NCBI RefSeq assembly: GCF_019104725.1
Contig: NZ_JAHRXF010000029.1
Coordinates: forward strand, 1 to 64,000
Origin: Streptomyces corallincola
Lineage (GTDB): Bacteria > Actinomycetota > Actinomycetes > Streptomycetales > Streptomycetaceae
Reading direction: 5' to 3'
DNA: 64,000 nucleotides
Below the pieces are notes generated by a model, which was given only the letters and a program-made list of their open reading frames with translations, did not search any database and had not been told where the DNA came from. A program made the position numbers and the translations under genes. Numbering within the stretch: position 1 is the first letter of the stretch; the number at the start of each line of letters is the position of its first letter. Positions 33,631 through 42,100 of the stretch are shown one piece after another.

Positions 33631-34290
33631 ATGCACGGCCACGGTTTTGAGCACGGACATGGACATGGGCATGGGCGGCCGCAGGGTGGGCCCGCGCCGT
33701 TCGGGCGGGGTGGGTTCGGGGGGTTTGACGGGCGGCGGGCCGCTTTCGGGCCGTTCGGGCCCGGGCCGGGTGGGCCCGGTGGATTCGGTGGTGGACCGGG
33801 GTGGGGGCCCGGACCCTGGGGGCCGCGCGGGCGTGGCGGGCCGAGGGGGCGGGCGCGGCGCGGTGACGTACGGGCCTCGATCCTCGCGCTCCTCAAGGAC
33901 CGCCCCATGCACGGCTACGAGATGATCCAGGAGATCGCCGAACGCAGCGGCGGAGCGTGGAAGCCCAGCCCCGGTTCGGTGTACCCCACCCTCCAACTCC
34001 TGGAGGACGAGGGTCTGATCGTCAGCGAGAGCGAGGGCGGCAAGAAGCTGTTCGCGCTCACCGAGTCGGGCCGCAGCGCCGCCGAAGAGGGAGCCGACGC
34101 CCCCTGGGAGGAAGCCTCGCGCGGTGTGGACTGGGAGGCACTGGGCGAGATCCGGCAGGCCGGATTCGGGCTGATGCAGGCGTTCGGCCAGGTCTGGAAC
34201 ACCGGTACCAAGGAGCAGCGGGAGAAGGCGCTCACAGTCATCAACGACGCCCGCAAGAAGCTCTACCTCATCCTCGCCGACGAGGACTGA
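33631..34290 (+). CDS. PadR-family regulator with His/Gly-rich N-terminus
   Basis: A 219-aa protein. The first 16 residues contain seven His (MHGHGFEHGHGHGHG), followed by about 60 Gly/Pro/Phe residues. The PadR winged helix spans about 78-150: ASILALLKDRPMHGYEMIQEI, then PSPGSVYPTLQLLEDEGLI. A helical C-terminal dimerisation arm follows. PadR proteins usually repress and release DNA on ligand binding; the His stretch suggests metal. GGAG at 33619-33622 lies 8 nt before the ATG; the GTG at 33622 is in frame but overlaps that site. It is followed by a Clp-N protein, as often seen in Streptomyces. Confidence 0.88.
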   Translation: MHGHGFEHGHGHGHGRPQGGPAPFGRGGFGGFDGRRAAFGPFGPGPGGPGGFGGGPGWGPGPWGPRGRGGPRGRARRGDVRASILALLKDRPMHGYEMIQEIAERSGGAWKPSPGSVYPTLQLLEDEGLIVSESEGGKKLFALTESGRSAAEEGADAPWEEASRGVDWEALGEIRQAGFGLMQAFGQVWNTGTKEQREKALTVINDARKKLYLILADED

Positions 34291-34693
34291 CATCCCCAGG
34301 AGCAGCTCTCGGACGAGGCCGGTCGATGATGTGGATGGTCCCCGGCGGATGGCTCGACGCGCGCCGTCTGGCGGGGATCGCCGGGTCGCGGGTCACGCCG
34401 CCGCCGGTCGGCGGCAGCGTGACCGTGCCGACGCGGGGGCGGGGACGGGTACGACCGCCGGGCGAGTCGGCCGCCGGTGAGGTTCCGGGGAGAGGTGATC
34501 GGGCCGCGTTCGACGCCTCCGCCCCGGCTGAGATCGGGCCGCCTGCGACGCCTCCGCCCCGGCTGCCGTGAATCCGGCCGAATCTCCTCCGTAGGGATGA
34601 CAACCCCTCCCGCCGCCTCCACTCAGCGTGGGAGGGCGGGATGGTTCCCGTCGGGGATGACCGGGGGAGCGCGGGTCTGGTGAGGTGGGGGGC
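34291..34693. other. Intergenic region between padR and the Clp-N gene
   Basis: About 400 nt with no ORF of normal codon bias. It holds Pro/Arg-type repeats of GCC and CCG triplets and an imperfect inverted repeat around 34597-34650 (CCCTCCCGCC...GGAGGGCGGGA) that could be a terminator or leader hairpin for the Clp-N gene. Confidence 0.4.
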
Positions 34694-35305
34694 GTGCAAC
34701 ACCGCAGAGTTGGCCGTCCGTCCGTCTCCGATCGGGACGGGGCCCGCGCACCCGATGATGGCGACGCCGGGCCGAGTCCCGCGCTGGCGGCGGTGGTCGC
34801 GGGTGCCCGGCGCCGGGCCGTGCGGGACGGTGACCGGCAGATCGACACCGCTCACCTGCTGCACTCCCTCCTGGAAGCGGATCCCGAGTGCCGCGCCGCC
34901 GTGGGCGGCACCGCGCAACTCGCGCGTGTTCTCGGCTACTTGGTGCAGCGCAGCATCGGTTACGGCCTGCGCTGGCAGGGCAGTGTCGAGGACTCCGGCG
35001 CGCTGCCCCTCGTACCCCGGACCGCAGGAGACGGTGACCACCTGCCGTGGGACGCGGGCGCCTGGTCGCCCGTCGCCGCCGACGCGATGCGGGAGGCCGT
35101 ACGGCGGGCCCGGTGCCGTGGGGTCCGGTACGCGTCCGGCACCGATCTCCTCGGCGCGCTCGTCGCGGACCCGCGTGCGCGGGCCGTCGAGGTGCTGGAC
35201 CACGCGGGGGTGTCCGTCGAGGTGCCGGCCGCCGGGGAAGGCCGGGCGGAGCCGATGTCCGGGTCCCGGCCGGAACAGCTTCCCGGCGGGCGCGCCTTTC
35301 TCTGA
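34694..35305 (+). CDS. Clp N-terminal (ClpR) domain protein
   Basis: A 203-aa protein lacking the AAA+ ATPase. It contains two Clp-N repeats: ALAAVVAGARRRAVRDGDRQ, TAHLLHSLLEADPE for the first and AMREAVRRARCRG, TDLLGALVADPRARAVEVL for the second. Clp-N domains bind substrates or adaptors of Clp proteases; a stand-alone copy may act as adaptor or decoy. I prefer the GTG at 34694 (GAGGTGGGG upstream) over the GTG at 34685. The gene is next to padR, which may control it. Confidence 0.8.
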   Translation: MQHRRVGRPSVSDRDGARAPDDGDAGPSPALAAVVAGARRRAVRDGDRQIDTAHLLHSLLEADPECRAAVGGTAQLARVLGYLVQRSIGYGLRWQGSVEDSGALPLVPRTAGDGDHLPWDAGAWSPVAADAMREAVRRARCRGVRYASGTDLLGALVADPRARAVEVLDHAGVSVEVPAAGEGRAEPMSGSRPEQLPGGRAFL

Positions 35306-35392
35306 GCGCCGCCGGAACCCCGTGCCCGTCCATCCCGTGAGACAGGTGCCAACGGGGGTGACGGTCCTGACGTCCTTTGTCATCATGAGCCG

Positions 35393-36391
35393 GTGGACAC
35401 CTCCGAGAACACGCGTGGGCCCCGCACCAGAGGCGTAGGACTCGGGCTGGCGCTCGTGTCGGCGTTGGCGTTCGGCGGGTCCGGGGTGGCGGCGAAGCCG
35501 CTGATCGAAGCGGGGCTCGGCCCGCTGCACGTGGTGTGGCTGCGGGTGGCCGGGGCTGCGCTGGTCATGCTGCCGGTCGCGGTACGGCACCGGGCGCTGG
35601 TGCGGCGGCGGCCCGCACTGCTCGCCGGGTTCGGACTGCTCGCCGTCGCCGGTGTGCAGGCCTGCTACTTCGCCGCGATCTCCCGCGTGCCGGTCGGTGT
35701 GGCCCTGCTCATCGAGTATCTGGCGCCCGCGCTGGTACTGGGCTGGGTGCGGTTCGTGCAGCGTCGGCCGGTCTCGCGCGCCGCCGCGCTCGGTGTCGCC
35801 CTCGCGGCAGGCGGGCTCGCCTGCGTGGTCGAGGTCTGGTCGGGGCTCGGCTTCGATCCGCTCGGCCTGCTGCTCGCCCTCGGCGCGGCCTGCTGCCAAG
35901 TCGGCTACTTCGTTCTGTCGGACCACGGCGGCGACGCGGGCGACGGGGCGCCCGACCCGCTCGGCGTCATCGCGTACGGCCTGCTCATCGGCGCCCTCGT
36001 CCTGACCGCCGTCGCCCGGCCCTGGACCATGCGCTGGTCCGTGCTGGCGGGCCCGGCCGACCTGGACGGCACGGCCGTACCCGCGTACGCGCTGCTCGCC
36101 TGGATCGTTCTCGTCGCCACGGTCGCCGCCTACATCACCGGCGTCGTCTCCGTTCGGCGGCTGTCTCCGCAGGTCGCGGGCGTCGTCGCCTGCCTGGAGG
36201 CGGTCATCGCCACCGTCCTCGCGTGGGTGCTGCTCGGCGAGCATCTGTCGCTGCCGCAGATCCTGGGCGGCGGTGTCGTCCTGCTCGGCGCCTTCATCGC
36301 CCAGTCGGCCACACCCGCCCGAGGCTCGGCGGACCCCGTCGCCTCCGGCGGCCCGGAACGCGAGCTGTCGGCGCGGGGAACGGCCGCGTGA
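35393..36391 (+). CDS. EamA-family (DMT) transporter
   Basis: A 332-aa membrane protein with ten hydrophobic segments arranged as two EamA repeats. The first starts LVSALAFGGSGVAAKPLIEAG, and the second ends GVVACLEAVIATVLAWVLLGE, the classic closing motif. It probably exports an amino acid or similar metabolite. CATCAT at 35381-35386 lies 6 nt before the GTG and no ribosome site is seen, so the mRNA is probably leaderless. Confidence 0.9.
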   Translation: MDTSENTRGPRTRGVGLGLALVSALAFGGSGVAAKPLIEAGLGPLHVVWLRVAGAALVMLPVAVRHRALVRRRPALLAGFGLLAVAGVQACYFAAISRVPVGVALLIEYLAPALVLGWVRFVQRRPVSRAAALGVALAAGGLACVVEVWSGLGFDPLGLLLALGAACCQVGYFVLSDHGGDAGDGAPDPLGVIAYGLLIGALVLTAVARPWTMRWSVLAGPADLDGTAVPAYALLAWIVLVATVAAYITGVVSVRRLSPQVAGVVACLEAVIATVLAWVLLGEHLSLPQILGGGVVLLGAFIAQSATPARGSADPVASGGPERELSARGTAA

Positions 36392-36555
36392 GGGCGGTCG
36401 CGGCGTGGTCCCGGCACGCGAGTGGTCCGGGCGCCGCGCCGGGTGTCCGGCGCGGCCGGTCCGGGGCGTGGCTCTACGATGCCCGCCGCGCCCGCCCGCA
36501 GCGGGTAGCCGGTTGTCATATGGATGTGCGTACGCACCCGTCGTACGCACGCCGG

Positions 36556-37254
36556 TCAGGGTGCGGCCAAATACTCCGGTACGTCGATCCCGGCCGCCAG
36601 ATCCGCGTTCGGCACCGGTGCCTCGTACCCCGTGCGCAGCGGAACGACGCCCGCCCAGTGCGGCAGGGACAGGTCCTCGGGCTCGTCGTTGGCGCCGCCG
36701 GTGCGCAGTTTGGCGGAGACCTGGTCGAGGTCGAGGCGGATGACGGCGGTGGCGGCGAGTTCCTTCTTGTTGGCGGGCCGGGAGTCGGCGGCGCGACCGG
36801 GGACGACATGGTTGACCAGCGCGTCCAGGGCGAGCCGTCGTTCCTCGGGGTCGGTGACCTCGTACGCGGTGCCGTGCACCACCACGGAGCGGTAGTTGAT
36901 GGAGTGGTGGAACGCGGAGCGGGCGAGGACCAGTCCGTCCACGTGGGTCACCGTCAGGCACACCGCGAGACCGGGGTCCGCCTCTCCGGTCATCCGCAGC
37001 GGGCGTGAACCGGTGGACCCGTGCACATAGAGCCGCTCCCCGACCCGGCCGTACAGCGTCGGCAGCACCACCGGCGCGCCGTCCCGGACGAAGCCGAGAT
37101 GGCAGACGTACCCCTCGTCGAGGATCGCGTGCACCGTCGCGCGGTCGTACGAGGCCCGGTTCGCGGAACGCGTGGGCACGGTGCGGTCGGTCGGTGTGTA
37201 CGCGGCGGACTGGGCCGGTATCCCGTGGGTGCCCTCGGCGGTGGTCCCCTGCAT
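36556..37254 (-). CDS. Pyridoxamine 5'-phosphate oxidase-family protein (split barrel)
   Basis: A 232-aa FMN-binding split-barrel protein. It shows YVCHLGFVRDGAPVVLPTLYGRVGERLYVHGS at about 50-81 (quoted parts are conserved strands), then VTHVDGLVLARSAFHHSINYRSV. It belongs to the PPOX group; it is often annotated as a flavin-nucleotide-binding protein. GGAGG lies 5 nt before the ATG at 37254. It is divergent from a MocR regulator, with a perfect palindrome between them, so it is very likely MocR-controlled and linked to vitamin B6 or a related cofactor. Confidence 0.85.
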   Translation of the reverse strand: MQGTTAEGTHGIPAQSAAYTPTDRTVPTRSANRASYDRATVHAILDEGYVCHLGFVRDGAPVVLPTLYGRVGERLYVHGSTGSRPLRMTGEADPGLAVCLTVTHVDGLVLARSAFHHSINYRSVVVHGTAYEVTDPEERRLALDALVNHVVPGRAADSRPANKKELAATAVIRLDLDQVSAKLRTGGANDEPEDLSLPHWAGVVPLRTGYEAPVPNADLAAGIDVPEYLAAP

Positions 37255-37266
37255 GCCGTCCTCCGT

Positions 37267-37278
37267 TGCACTAGTGCA
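37267..37278. promoter_or_regulatory. Palindrome TGCACTAGTGCA, probable MocR operator
   Basis: A perfect 12-bp palindrome in the 35-nt gap between the divergent PPOX gene and the MocR gene. It overlaps a CATAAT -10 box (37277-37282) for MocR and lies 13 nt before the PPOX ATG. Its position would let one regulator dimer control both genes. Confidence 0.65.
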
Positions 37279-37289
37279 TAATGATGTTT

Positions 37290-38621
37290 GTGCTAGGAGA
37301 GTATCCGATCCAGGGTCGCGGCGCAGCCGAGATCGCGGCCAGCGTCGAACGCGCGGTGGGTGCCGGTGCGCTGGAACCCGGTCAACCACTGCCGCCCATG
37401 CGGGAGTTGGCGACCACGCTCGGCGTCAACCCCAACACCGTCGCCGCCGCCTACCGCACCCTGCGCGAGCGCGGGGTGATCGAGACCGCCGGGCGCCGGG
37501 GCAGCAGGGTCCGGCCCAGACCGGCCACCACGGGCCGCGAAGTGCTGCGGTCGGACGTACCGGACGGGGTGCGTGACGTGTCCGGCGGCAGCCCGGACCC
37601 GGCGCTGCTGCCCCGTCTCGCGGACGCGTTCGCACAGGCCGCCGCCTGGAGCGACCGCGAGCCCGTCCTGTACGGACACGCCCCCGTGGAACCGGAGTTG
37701 GCCCGGCTCGCCCGCGCCGCCCTGGACGCCGACGGGGTACCCGACGGACCGGTGATGGTGGCGTCCGGCTCCCTCGACGCCATCGAGCGCGTCCTCACCG
37801 CCCACCTGCGGCCCGGTGACACGGTCGCGGTGGAGGACCCCGGCTGGGGCAGCCTGCTGGACCTGATCCCCGCGCTCGGGCTGCGCCCGGTGCCGGTCGG
37901 ACTGGACGAGGAGGGCCCCCTTCCGGACGCCGTGCGTGCCGCGCTCCGGGGAGGCGCCCGCGCGCTGATCGTCACCGACCGGGCGCAGAACCCCACCGGG
38001 GCCGTGATCACCGCCGCGCGGGCGCGGGCGTTGCGCGCGGTGCTCCGCGAGCACCCCGAGACCCTGCTCGTCGAGGACGACCACGGCCACGGCATCGTGG
38101 ACGCGCCCCTCCACCCCCTCGCCGGAACCACCCGCGCCTGGGCCTTCGTCCGCTCCGTCGCCAAGGCGTGGGGACCCGATCTGCGGCTCGCCGTCCTCAC
38201 CGGCGACACCCGCACCGCGGACCTGGTACGCGGACGACAGCGCCTCGGCCCCGGCTGGGTCAGCCTGCTCCTCCAGCGCGCGGTGACCGTGCTGTGGCGC
38301 GACGGCGCGGTGGACGCGCGGGCGGTGGCGCGCGCCTACGGCGTCCGCCGCGACACCCTGATCGGCGCACTCGCCACACACGGAGTGCCCGCGTACGGCC
38401 GCAGCGGGCTCAACGTCTGGATTCCGGTCCCCGACGAGACCGGAGCCGTCGCCCGTCTCCTCCACGCCGGGTGGGCCGTCGCCCCCGGCGCCCGCTTCCG
38501 CCTCACCTCCCCACCGGGCATCCGCGTCACCGTCTCGACGCTGGGGCCCGCCGAGGCGGCCCGGCTGGCGGCGGAGATCGCGCGGGCGGCGGGGCCCGGC
38601 CCCTCGCGGAGTTACGCGTAG
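37290..38621 (+). CDS. MocR-type GntR/aminotransferase regulator
   Basis: A 443-aa fusion. Residues 10-75 are a GntR winged helix (PLPPMRELATTLGVNPNTVAAAYRTLRERGV). The rest is a fold-type I aminotransferase domain with DRAQNPTGA and the segment VEDDHGHGI. The usual PLP-binding lysine motif appears as RSVAKAWGPDLRLAV. MocR proteins often sense PLP or its aldimines. The GTG at 37290 fits a leaderless start, 7 nt after CATAAT at 37277-37282; ATG codons at 37281 and 37284 are in frame alternatives. It is divergent from the PPOX gene. Confidence 0.88.
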   Translation: MLGEYPIQGRGAAEIAASVERAVGAGALEPGQPLPPMRELATTLGVNPNTVAAAYRTLRERGVIETAGRRGSRVRPRPATTGREVLRSDVPDGVRDVSGGSPDPALLPRLADAFAQAAAWSDREPVLYGHAPVEPELARLARAALDADGVPDGPVMVASGSLDAIERVLTAHLRPGDTVAVEDPGWGSLLDLIPALGLRPVPVGLDEEGPLPDAVRAALRGGARALIVTDRAQNPTGAVITAARARALRAVLREHPETLLVEDDHGHGIVDAPLHPLAGTTRAWAFVRSVAKAWGPDLRLAVLTGDTRTADLVRGRQRLGPGWVSLLLQRAVTVLWRDGAVDARAVARAYGVRRDTLIGALATHGVPAYGRSGLNVWIPVPDETGAVARLLHAGWAVAPGARFRLTSPPGIRVTVSTLGPAEAARLAAEIARAAGPGPSRSYA

Positions 38622-38682
38622 GGGGCGGTGGGCGAGTCCGGTGCGGCTGAGGTGGGGTGACCCCGCCTCTACGATCGCCCCC

Positions 38683-39585
38683 ATGCTGAACCTGGAGCGC
38701 CTCCGCACCCTCGACGCCCTCGCCCGGCACGGTTCCGTCAGCGGGGCCGCCGGGGCGTTGCACGTGACGACCTCGGCGGTGTCGCAGCAACTCGGCAAGC
38801 TGGAGCGGGAGGTGGGGCAGCGGTTGCTGGCCAAGCACGGGCGGGGAGTGCGGCTGACGGATGCCGGGCGGTTGCTGGCGGAGCACGCGGAACGGATTCT
38901 CTCCCAGGTGCAGCTCGCGCAGTCCGACCTGGAGGCGCATCGGGGTCAGGTCGTGGGGGAGCTGCGTCTCTCCGCCTTCCCCACGGCCGCACGGGGCCTG
39001 TTCCCCCTCGCGCTCGCCACACTGCGCGCCCGGCATCCGGGGCTGCGGGTCCGCTCCGGGGAGCTGGAACCCGTACCCGGAGTCGCCGCCGTCGTACGCG
39101 GTGACGTGGACCTGGCCGTCGTGCTGGACTGGTACAACAAACCGGTGCCCGTCCCCGAGGAGTTGGTGAAGGCGCCGTTGCTGGACGACCCCGCCGATGT
39201 GGCGCTGCCCGTCGGGCACCGGCTCGCGGAACGCGCCGAGGTGGACCTCGCGGAACTGGCCGGGGAGGAGTGGATCACCTGGGGCGAGGGCGAGTTCTGT
39301 CACGAGTGGCTGGTGTTCACGCTGCGGTCCAAGGGGATCGAGCCGAACATCGCGCACCGCGCCGGTGAGACGCACTCCCAACTCGGCCTCGTACGCGCCG
39401 GGTTCGGTGTGTGCATCGCGCCCGCGCTCGGGCGGAACCCGGTGCCGCCCGGAGTCGTCACCGTGCCGCTCACCCAGCGGGTGCGCCGGCATGTGTTCGC
39501 CGTGTGGCGGGCGGACGCCGACCGCCGCCCGTCGATCCGGGCGGCGGTCGATGCGCTGCGTACGGCGGCCGGTCAACTCGGTTGA
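38683..39585 (+). CDS. LysR-family transcriptional regulator
   Basis: A 300-aa regulator. The N-terminal winged helix (LERLRTLDALARHGSVSGAA, TTSAVSQQLGKLEREVG) is followed by a periplasmic-binding-like effector domain from about 90. The effector is unknown. TACGAT at 38670-38675 lies 7 nt before the ATG with no ribosome site, suggesting a leaderless mRNA. No divergent target gene exists, since the flanking MocR gene reads in the same direction; its target may be elsewhere. Confidence 0.88.
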   Translation: MLNLERLRTLDALARHGSVSGAAGALHVTTSAVSQQLGKLEREVGQRLLAKHGRGVRLTDAGRLLAEHAERILSQVQLAQSDLEAHRGQVVGELRLSAFPTAARGLFPLALATLRARHPGLRVRSGELEPVPGVAAVVRGDVDLAVVLDWYNKPVPVPEELVKAPLLDDPADVALPVGHRLAERAEVDLAELAGEEWITWGEGEFCHEWLVFTLRSKGIEPNIAHRAGETHSQLGLVRAGFGVCIAPALGRNPVPPGVVTVPLTQRVRRHVFAVWRADADRRPSIRAAVDALRTAAGQLG

Positions 39586-39604
39586 CACGGCGAATGGTTG
39601 GCCG

Positions 39605-40075
39605 CTACACCGGGCCCAGTTTCCGGAAGTCCCAGGACACGATCTTCTCCGGGGTGAGTCGTACCCAGGCGTGCCGTCCGTCGTGGGGGAGTTCCTCCAG
39701 GCCGAAGTTCTTGCGGGCGAACAGGGTTTCCGCCGTGTCGAGTTCGGCGCGCAGTTCACCGACGCGCGGGATCTCGCCCACGAACTCCACCCGCCCGGAC
39801 AGCTCGACGCCCCGCAACTGGTCGTACTCCTCGCCGGAGTCCACGATCACGGCGACCCGCTGATCGTGCCGGAGCTGCGCCCAACGGCGGCTGCGCACCA
39901 CTGAGTACAGCCACAGCGAGCCGCCGTCCCAGGCGAACCAGAGCGCGCTGACGTGCGGGGTGCCGTCCGCCCCGACGGTCGCCACCCGGCAGGTGCGCTG
40001 GGTGCTCAGGAAATCGTCCAGCTCGCCGGGGCTCATCATGATCCTCCGGCCCCGGCGCTGCTCGGCGACGGTCAT
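39605..40075 (-). CDS. PPOX-class (F420 or flavin) split-barrel protein
   Basis: A 156-aa split-barrel protein of the actinobacterial PPOX class: FLSTQRTCRVATVGADGTPH, then VSALWFAWDGGSLWLYSVVRSRR and VAVIVDSGEEY. Members bind F420 or FMN and act on varied substrates. The closing KIVSWDFRKLGP is typical of this subfamily. GGAAGGGGG precedes the ATG at 40075. It is convergent with the LysR gene. Confidence 0.85.
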   Translation of the reverse strand: MTVAEQRRGRRIMMSPGELDDFLSTQRTCRVATVGADGTPHVSALWFAWDGGSLWLYSVVRSRRWAQLRHDQRVAVIVDSGEEYDQLRGVELSGRVEFVGEIPRVGELRAELDTAETLFARKNFGLEELPHDGRHAWVRLTPEKIVSWDFRKLGPV

Positions 40076-40205
40076 ACGGCCCCCCTTCCGTCCCAGTACC
40101 GACGTACCGCGTACCGACCTACCGCGTACCCGCACAACGACTCACCGGGGCAGGCCGGTTCCCGTTCCCACCGGCCTGCCCGCCCCGCCCTGTTCCGCGC
40201 CCCGC

Positions 40206-40637
40206 TCAGGCGAGCTTGATCTCGTCGCCGGACACCGCGATCTTCGCCTCCGGCAGCGGTTCCGTCGCCGGGCCGCTCTTCACGCTGCCGTCGTCCACGG
40301 AGAAGTGACTCTCGTGACAGGGGCAGACGATCACGCCGTCCTTGATGCCGCTCACCGCGCAGCCGCGGTGGGTGCACTTCGAGGAGAACGCCTTGTACGT
40401 CCCGGCGGACGGCTGGGTCACCACCACGCCCGCGTCCTTGAAGATCCTGCCGCCGCCCTCGGGGATGTCGGCCGTCTTCCCCAGGACGGTGCCGGGCGTG
40501 GCCTTGCCGTCGTCGTCGGAGGAGTCCTCGCCGGAGCCGCAGGCACTCAGCGAGGCCGCGATGCCCACCGCTCCGGCCGCCGCCATGACCGTACGGCGGC
40601 CCGGTCCCCTGCCCGAGGTGGACGATGTGCTGGTCAT
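40206..40637 (-). CDS. Rieske [2Fe-2S] lipoprotein with Tat signal
   Basis: A 143-aa exported iron-sulfur protein. Twin arginines (GRRTVMAAAG) and the lipobox LSAC at 30-33 indicate Tat export and lipid anchoring. After an acidic linker the Rieske fold has C88-T-H90-R-G-C93 and C105-P-C107-H108, giving two Cys and two His ligands plus the disulfide pair. It is too small to be a cytochrome bc1 subunit and no partners are nearby, so it may carry electrons for another secreted enzyme. GGAAGGGAA precedes the ATG at 40637. Confidence 0.9.
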   Translation of the reverse strand: MTSTSSTSGRGPGRRTVMAAAGAVGIAASLSACGSGEDSSDDDGKATPGTVLGKTADIPEGGGRIFKDAGVVVTQPSAGTYKAFSSKCTHRGCAVSGIKDGVIVCPCHESHFSVDDGSVKSGPATEPLPEAKIAVSGDEIKLA

Positions 40638-40782
40638 ATGGGATTCCCTTCCCGGAGCCGTCAGTCGGGCCGGTCCGGCACGCCGCCGCGCGGGCGGTGG
40701 GCCGGTCCTCTCCGGAGTACGGCCGCGGGCCGCCGATGGTTCACACGGCGGCGGCCGTTCGTCGCCCCAGTACCCTGGGGCG

Positions 40783-41583
40783 ATGCTCAAGGAAGTCACC
40801 GCGACCCGCTACATCACGCCCCTGCGGGAGGGCGGTTCGCTGCCGGGGCTCGTCGAGGCCGACGATCTCGGCACGTACGTGCTGAAGTTCACCGGCGCCG
40901 GACAGGGCCGCAAGACGCTCGTCGCGGAGGTCGTCTGCGGGGAACTCGCGCGGCGTCTCGGACTCCGGATGCCCCGCCTGGTCACCGTAGAGCTGGATGC
41001 CGTGCTGGGCCTCGGCGAGCCCGACCAGCAGGTGCAGGAACTCCTCCGGTCCAGCGGCGGCACCAACCTCGGCATGGACTTCCTCTCCGGCGCCCTCGGC
41101 TACGATCCGCTCGCCTTCCCGGTGACCCCCGAGGAAGCGGGGCGGATCGTGTGGTTCGACGCGCTGGTCAACAACGTGGACCGCTCCTGGCGCAACCCCA
41201 ACCTCCTGGTCCACCGCGGCGAACTCTGGCTCATCGACCACGGCGCCACCATGATCTGGCACCACAACTGGCCCTCCGTGGACGCCTCGGCGAACCGCCG
41301 TTACGACGCCTCCGACCACGCCCTCGCCCGGTTCGTGCCGGACATCGCCGCTGCCGCCGCCGACCTCGCCCCGCGCGTCACCGAGGAACTGCTCACCGAG
41401 GTCACCGCCGAGATCCCGGACGTCTGGCTGGCCGGTGAACCCGGCTTCGGCACCCCGGACGACCTCCGCCGCGCCTACGCGCGTCCCCTGCTCGCCCGCG
41501 CCGCCGCCGTCCACGAGCGCATCGACGGCATTCCGGCCCCGGCCCGTACCACCGGCACCACCGGCCCCCAGGAGAGCAAGTGA
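40783..41583 (+). CDS. HipA-like kinase family protein
   Basis: A 266-aa protein with a HipA-type kinase fold, compact and without the N-terminal HipA extension or a HipB partner. The catalytic loop reads DALVNNVDRSWRNPNLLV (near residues 126-143), and LWLIDHGA provides the metal-binding Asp. Lys in TYVLKFTGAGQG is the likely ATP lysine. Relatives phosphorylate proteins such as GltX; the target here is unknown. TACCCT at 40771-40776 lies 6 nt before the ATG, a leaderless pattern. Its stop overlaps the DUF3037 start by 4 nt. Confidence 0.85.
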   Translation: MLKEVTATRYITPLREGGSLPGLVEADDLGTYVLKFTGAGQGRKTLVAEVVCGELARRLGLRMPRLVTVELDAVLGLGEPDQQVQELLRSSGGTNLGMDFLSGALGYDPLAFPVTPEEAGRIVWFDALVNNVDRSWRNPNLLVHRGELWLIDHGATMIWHHNWPSVDASANRRYDASDHALARFVPDIAAAAADLAPRVTEELLTEVTAEIPDVWLAGEPGFGTPDDLRRAYARPLLARAAAVHERIDGIPAPARTTGTTGPQESK

Positions 41584-42029
41584 GCGAGCGCCACATCCAC
41601 ATGGCCGGTCATGTGGTCGAACGGCACATCACGCGGGCCGGACAGGGCGGCGGACGGGACGTGTTCGAGTACGCCCTGCTGCGCGTCGTACCCCGTGTCG
41701 AGCGCGGCGAGTGCGTGAACGCCGGAGTGGTCCTGTACTGCCGTGCGCGGGGCTGGGTCGGGGCCCGGACCCATCTGGACGAGGCGCGGCTGCTGGCGCT
41801 GGACCCGGCCGCGGACGTGGCCGGGGTGCGGGCCGCGCTCGACGCCGTCGAGCGGGTGTGCGCGGGCGGCGAGGACGCCGGACCCGCGGCGCAGGACGAC
41901 GCGGGGCGCCGCTTCCGCTGGCTGATCGCGCCGCGCTCCGCCGTCGTGCAGCCGGGCCCCGTGCACACCGGTCTGACCACCGATCCGGTGGCCGAGACCG
42001 AGCGGTTGCTGGAGCTCCTGGTGAGGTAA
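41580..42029 (+). CDS. DUF3037 family protein coupled to the HipA-like kinase
   Basis: A 149-aa soluble protein. The family core is present: FEYALLRVVPRVERGECVNAGVVLYC, then RWLIAPRSAVVQPGPVHTGLTTDP near the end. Its function is unknown. The GTG overlaps the kinase stop (GTGA), so the two proteins are made together and probably act together, perhaps as kinase and partner or substrate. This two-gene arrangement recurs in many bacteria to my knowledge. Confidence 0.85.
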   Translation: MSERHIHMAGHVVERHITRAGQGGGRDVFEYALLRVVPRVERGECVNAGVVLYCRARGWVGARTHLDEARLLALDPAADVAGVRAALDAVERVCAGGEDAGPAAQDDAGRRFRWLIAPRSAVVQPGPVHTGLTTDPVAETERLLELLVR

Positions 42030-42054
42030 TGGATCACACCGCGCCGGTGTCCCG

Positions 42055-42083
42055 TTGACACCGGGTGCCAGGGCTTCTAGCGT
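42055..42083 (+). promoter_or_regulatory. Strong sigma-70-type promoter of the SDR operon
   Basis: TTGACA at 42055-42060, a 17-nt spacer and TAGCGT at 42078-42083, close to the Streptomyces HrdB consensus. Transcription would start near 42090, 90 nt before the fabG ATG. Confidence 0.75.
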
Positions 42084-42100
42084 CACGGGTGCGCACTGCG

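Noticed and set aside
36526..36537. 12-bp palindrome GTGCGTACGCAC
   Set aside because: It lies between the ends of two convergent genes, not in a promoter, so an operator role is unlikely.
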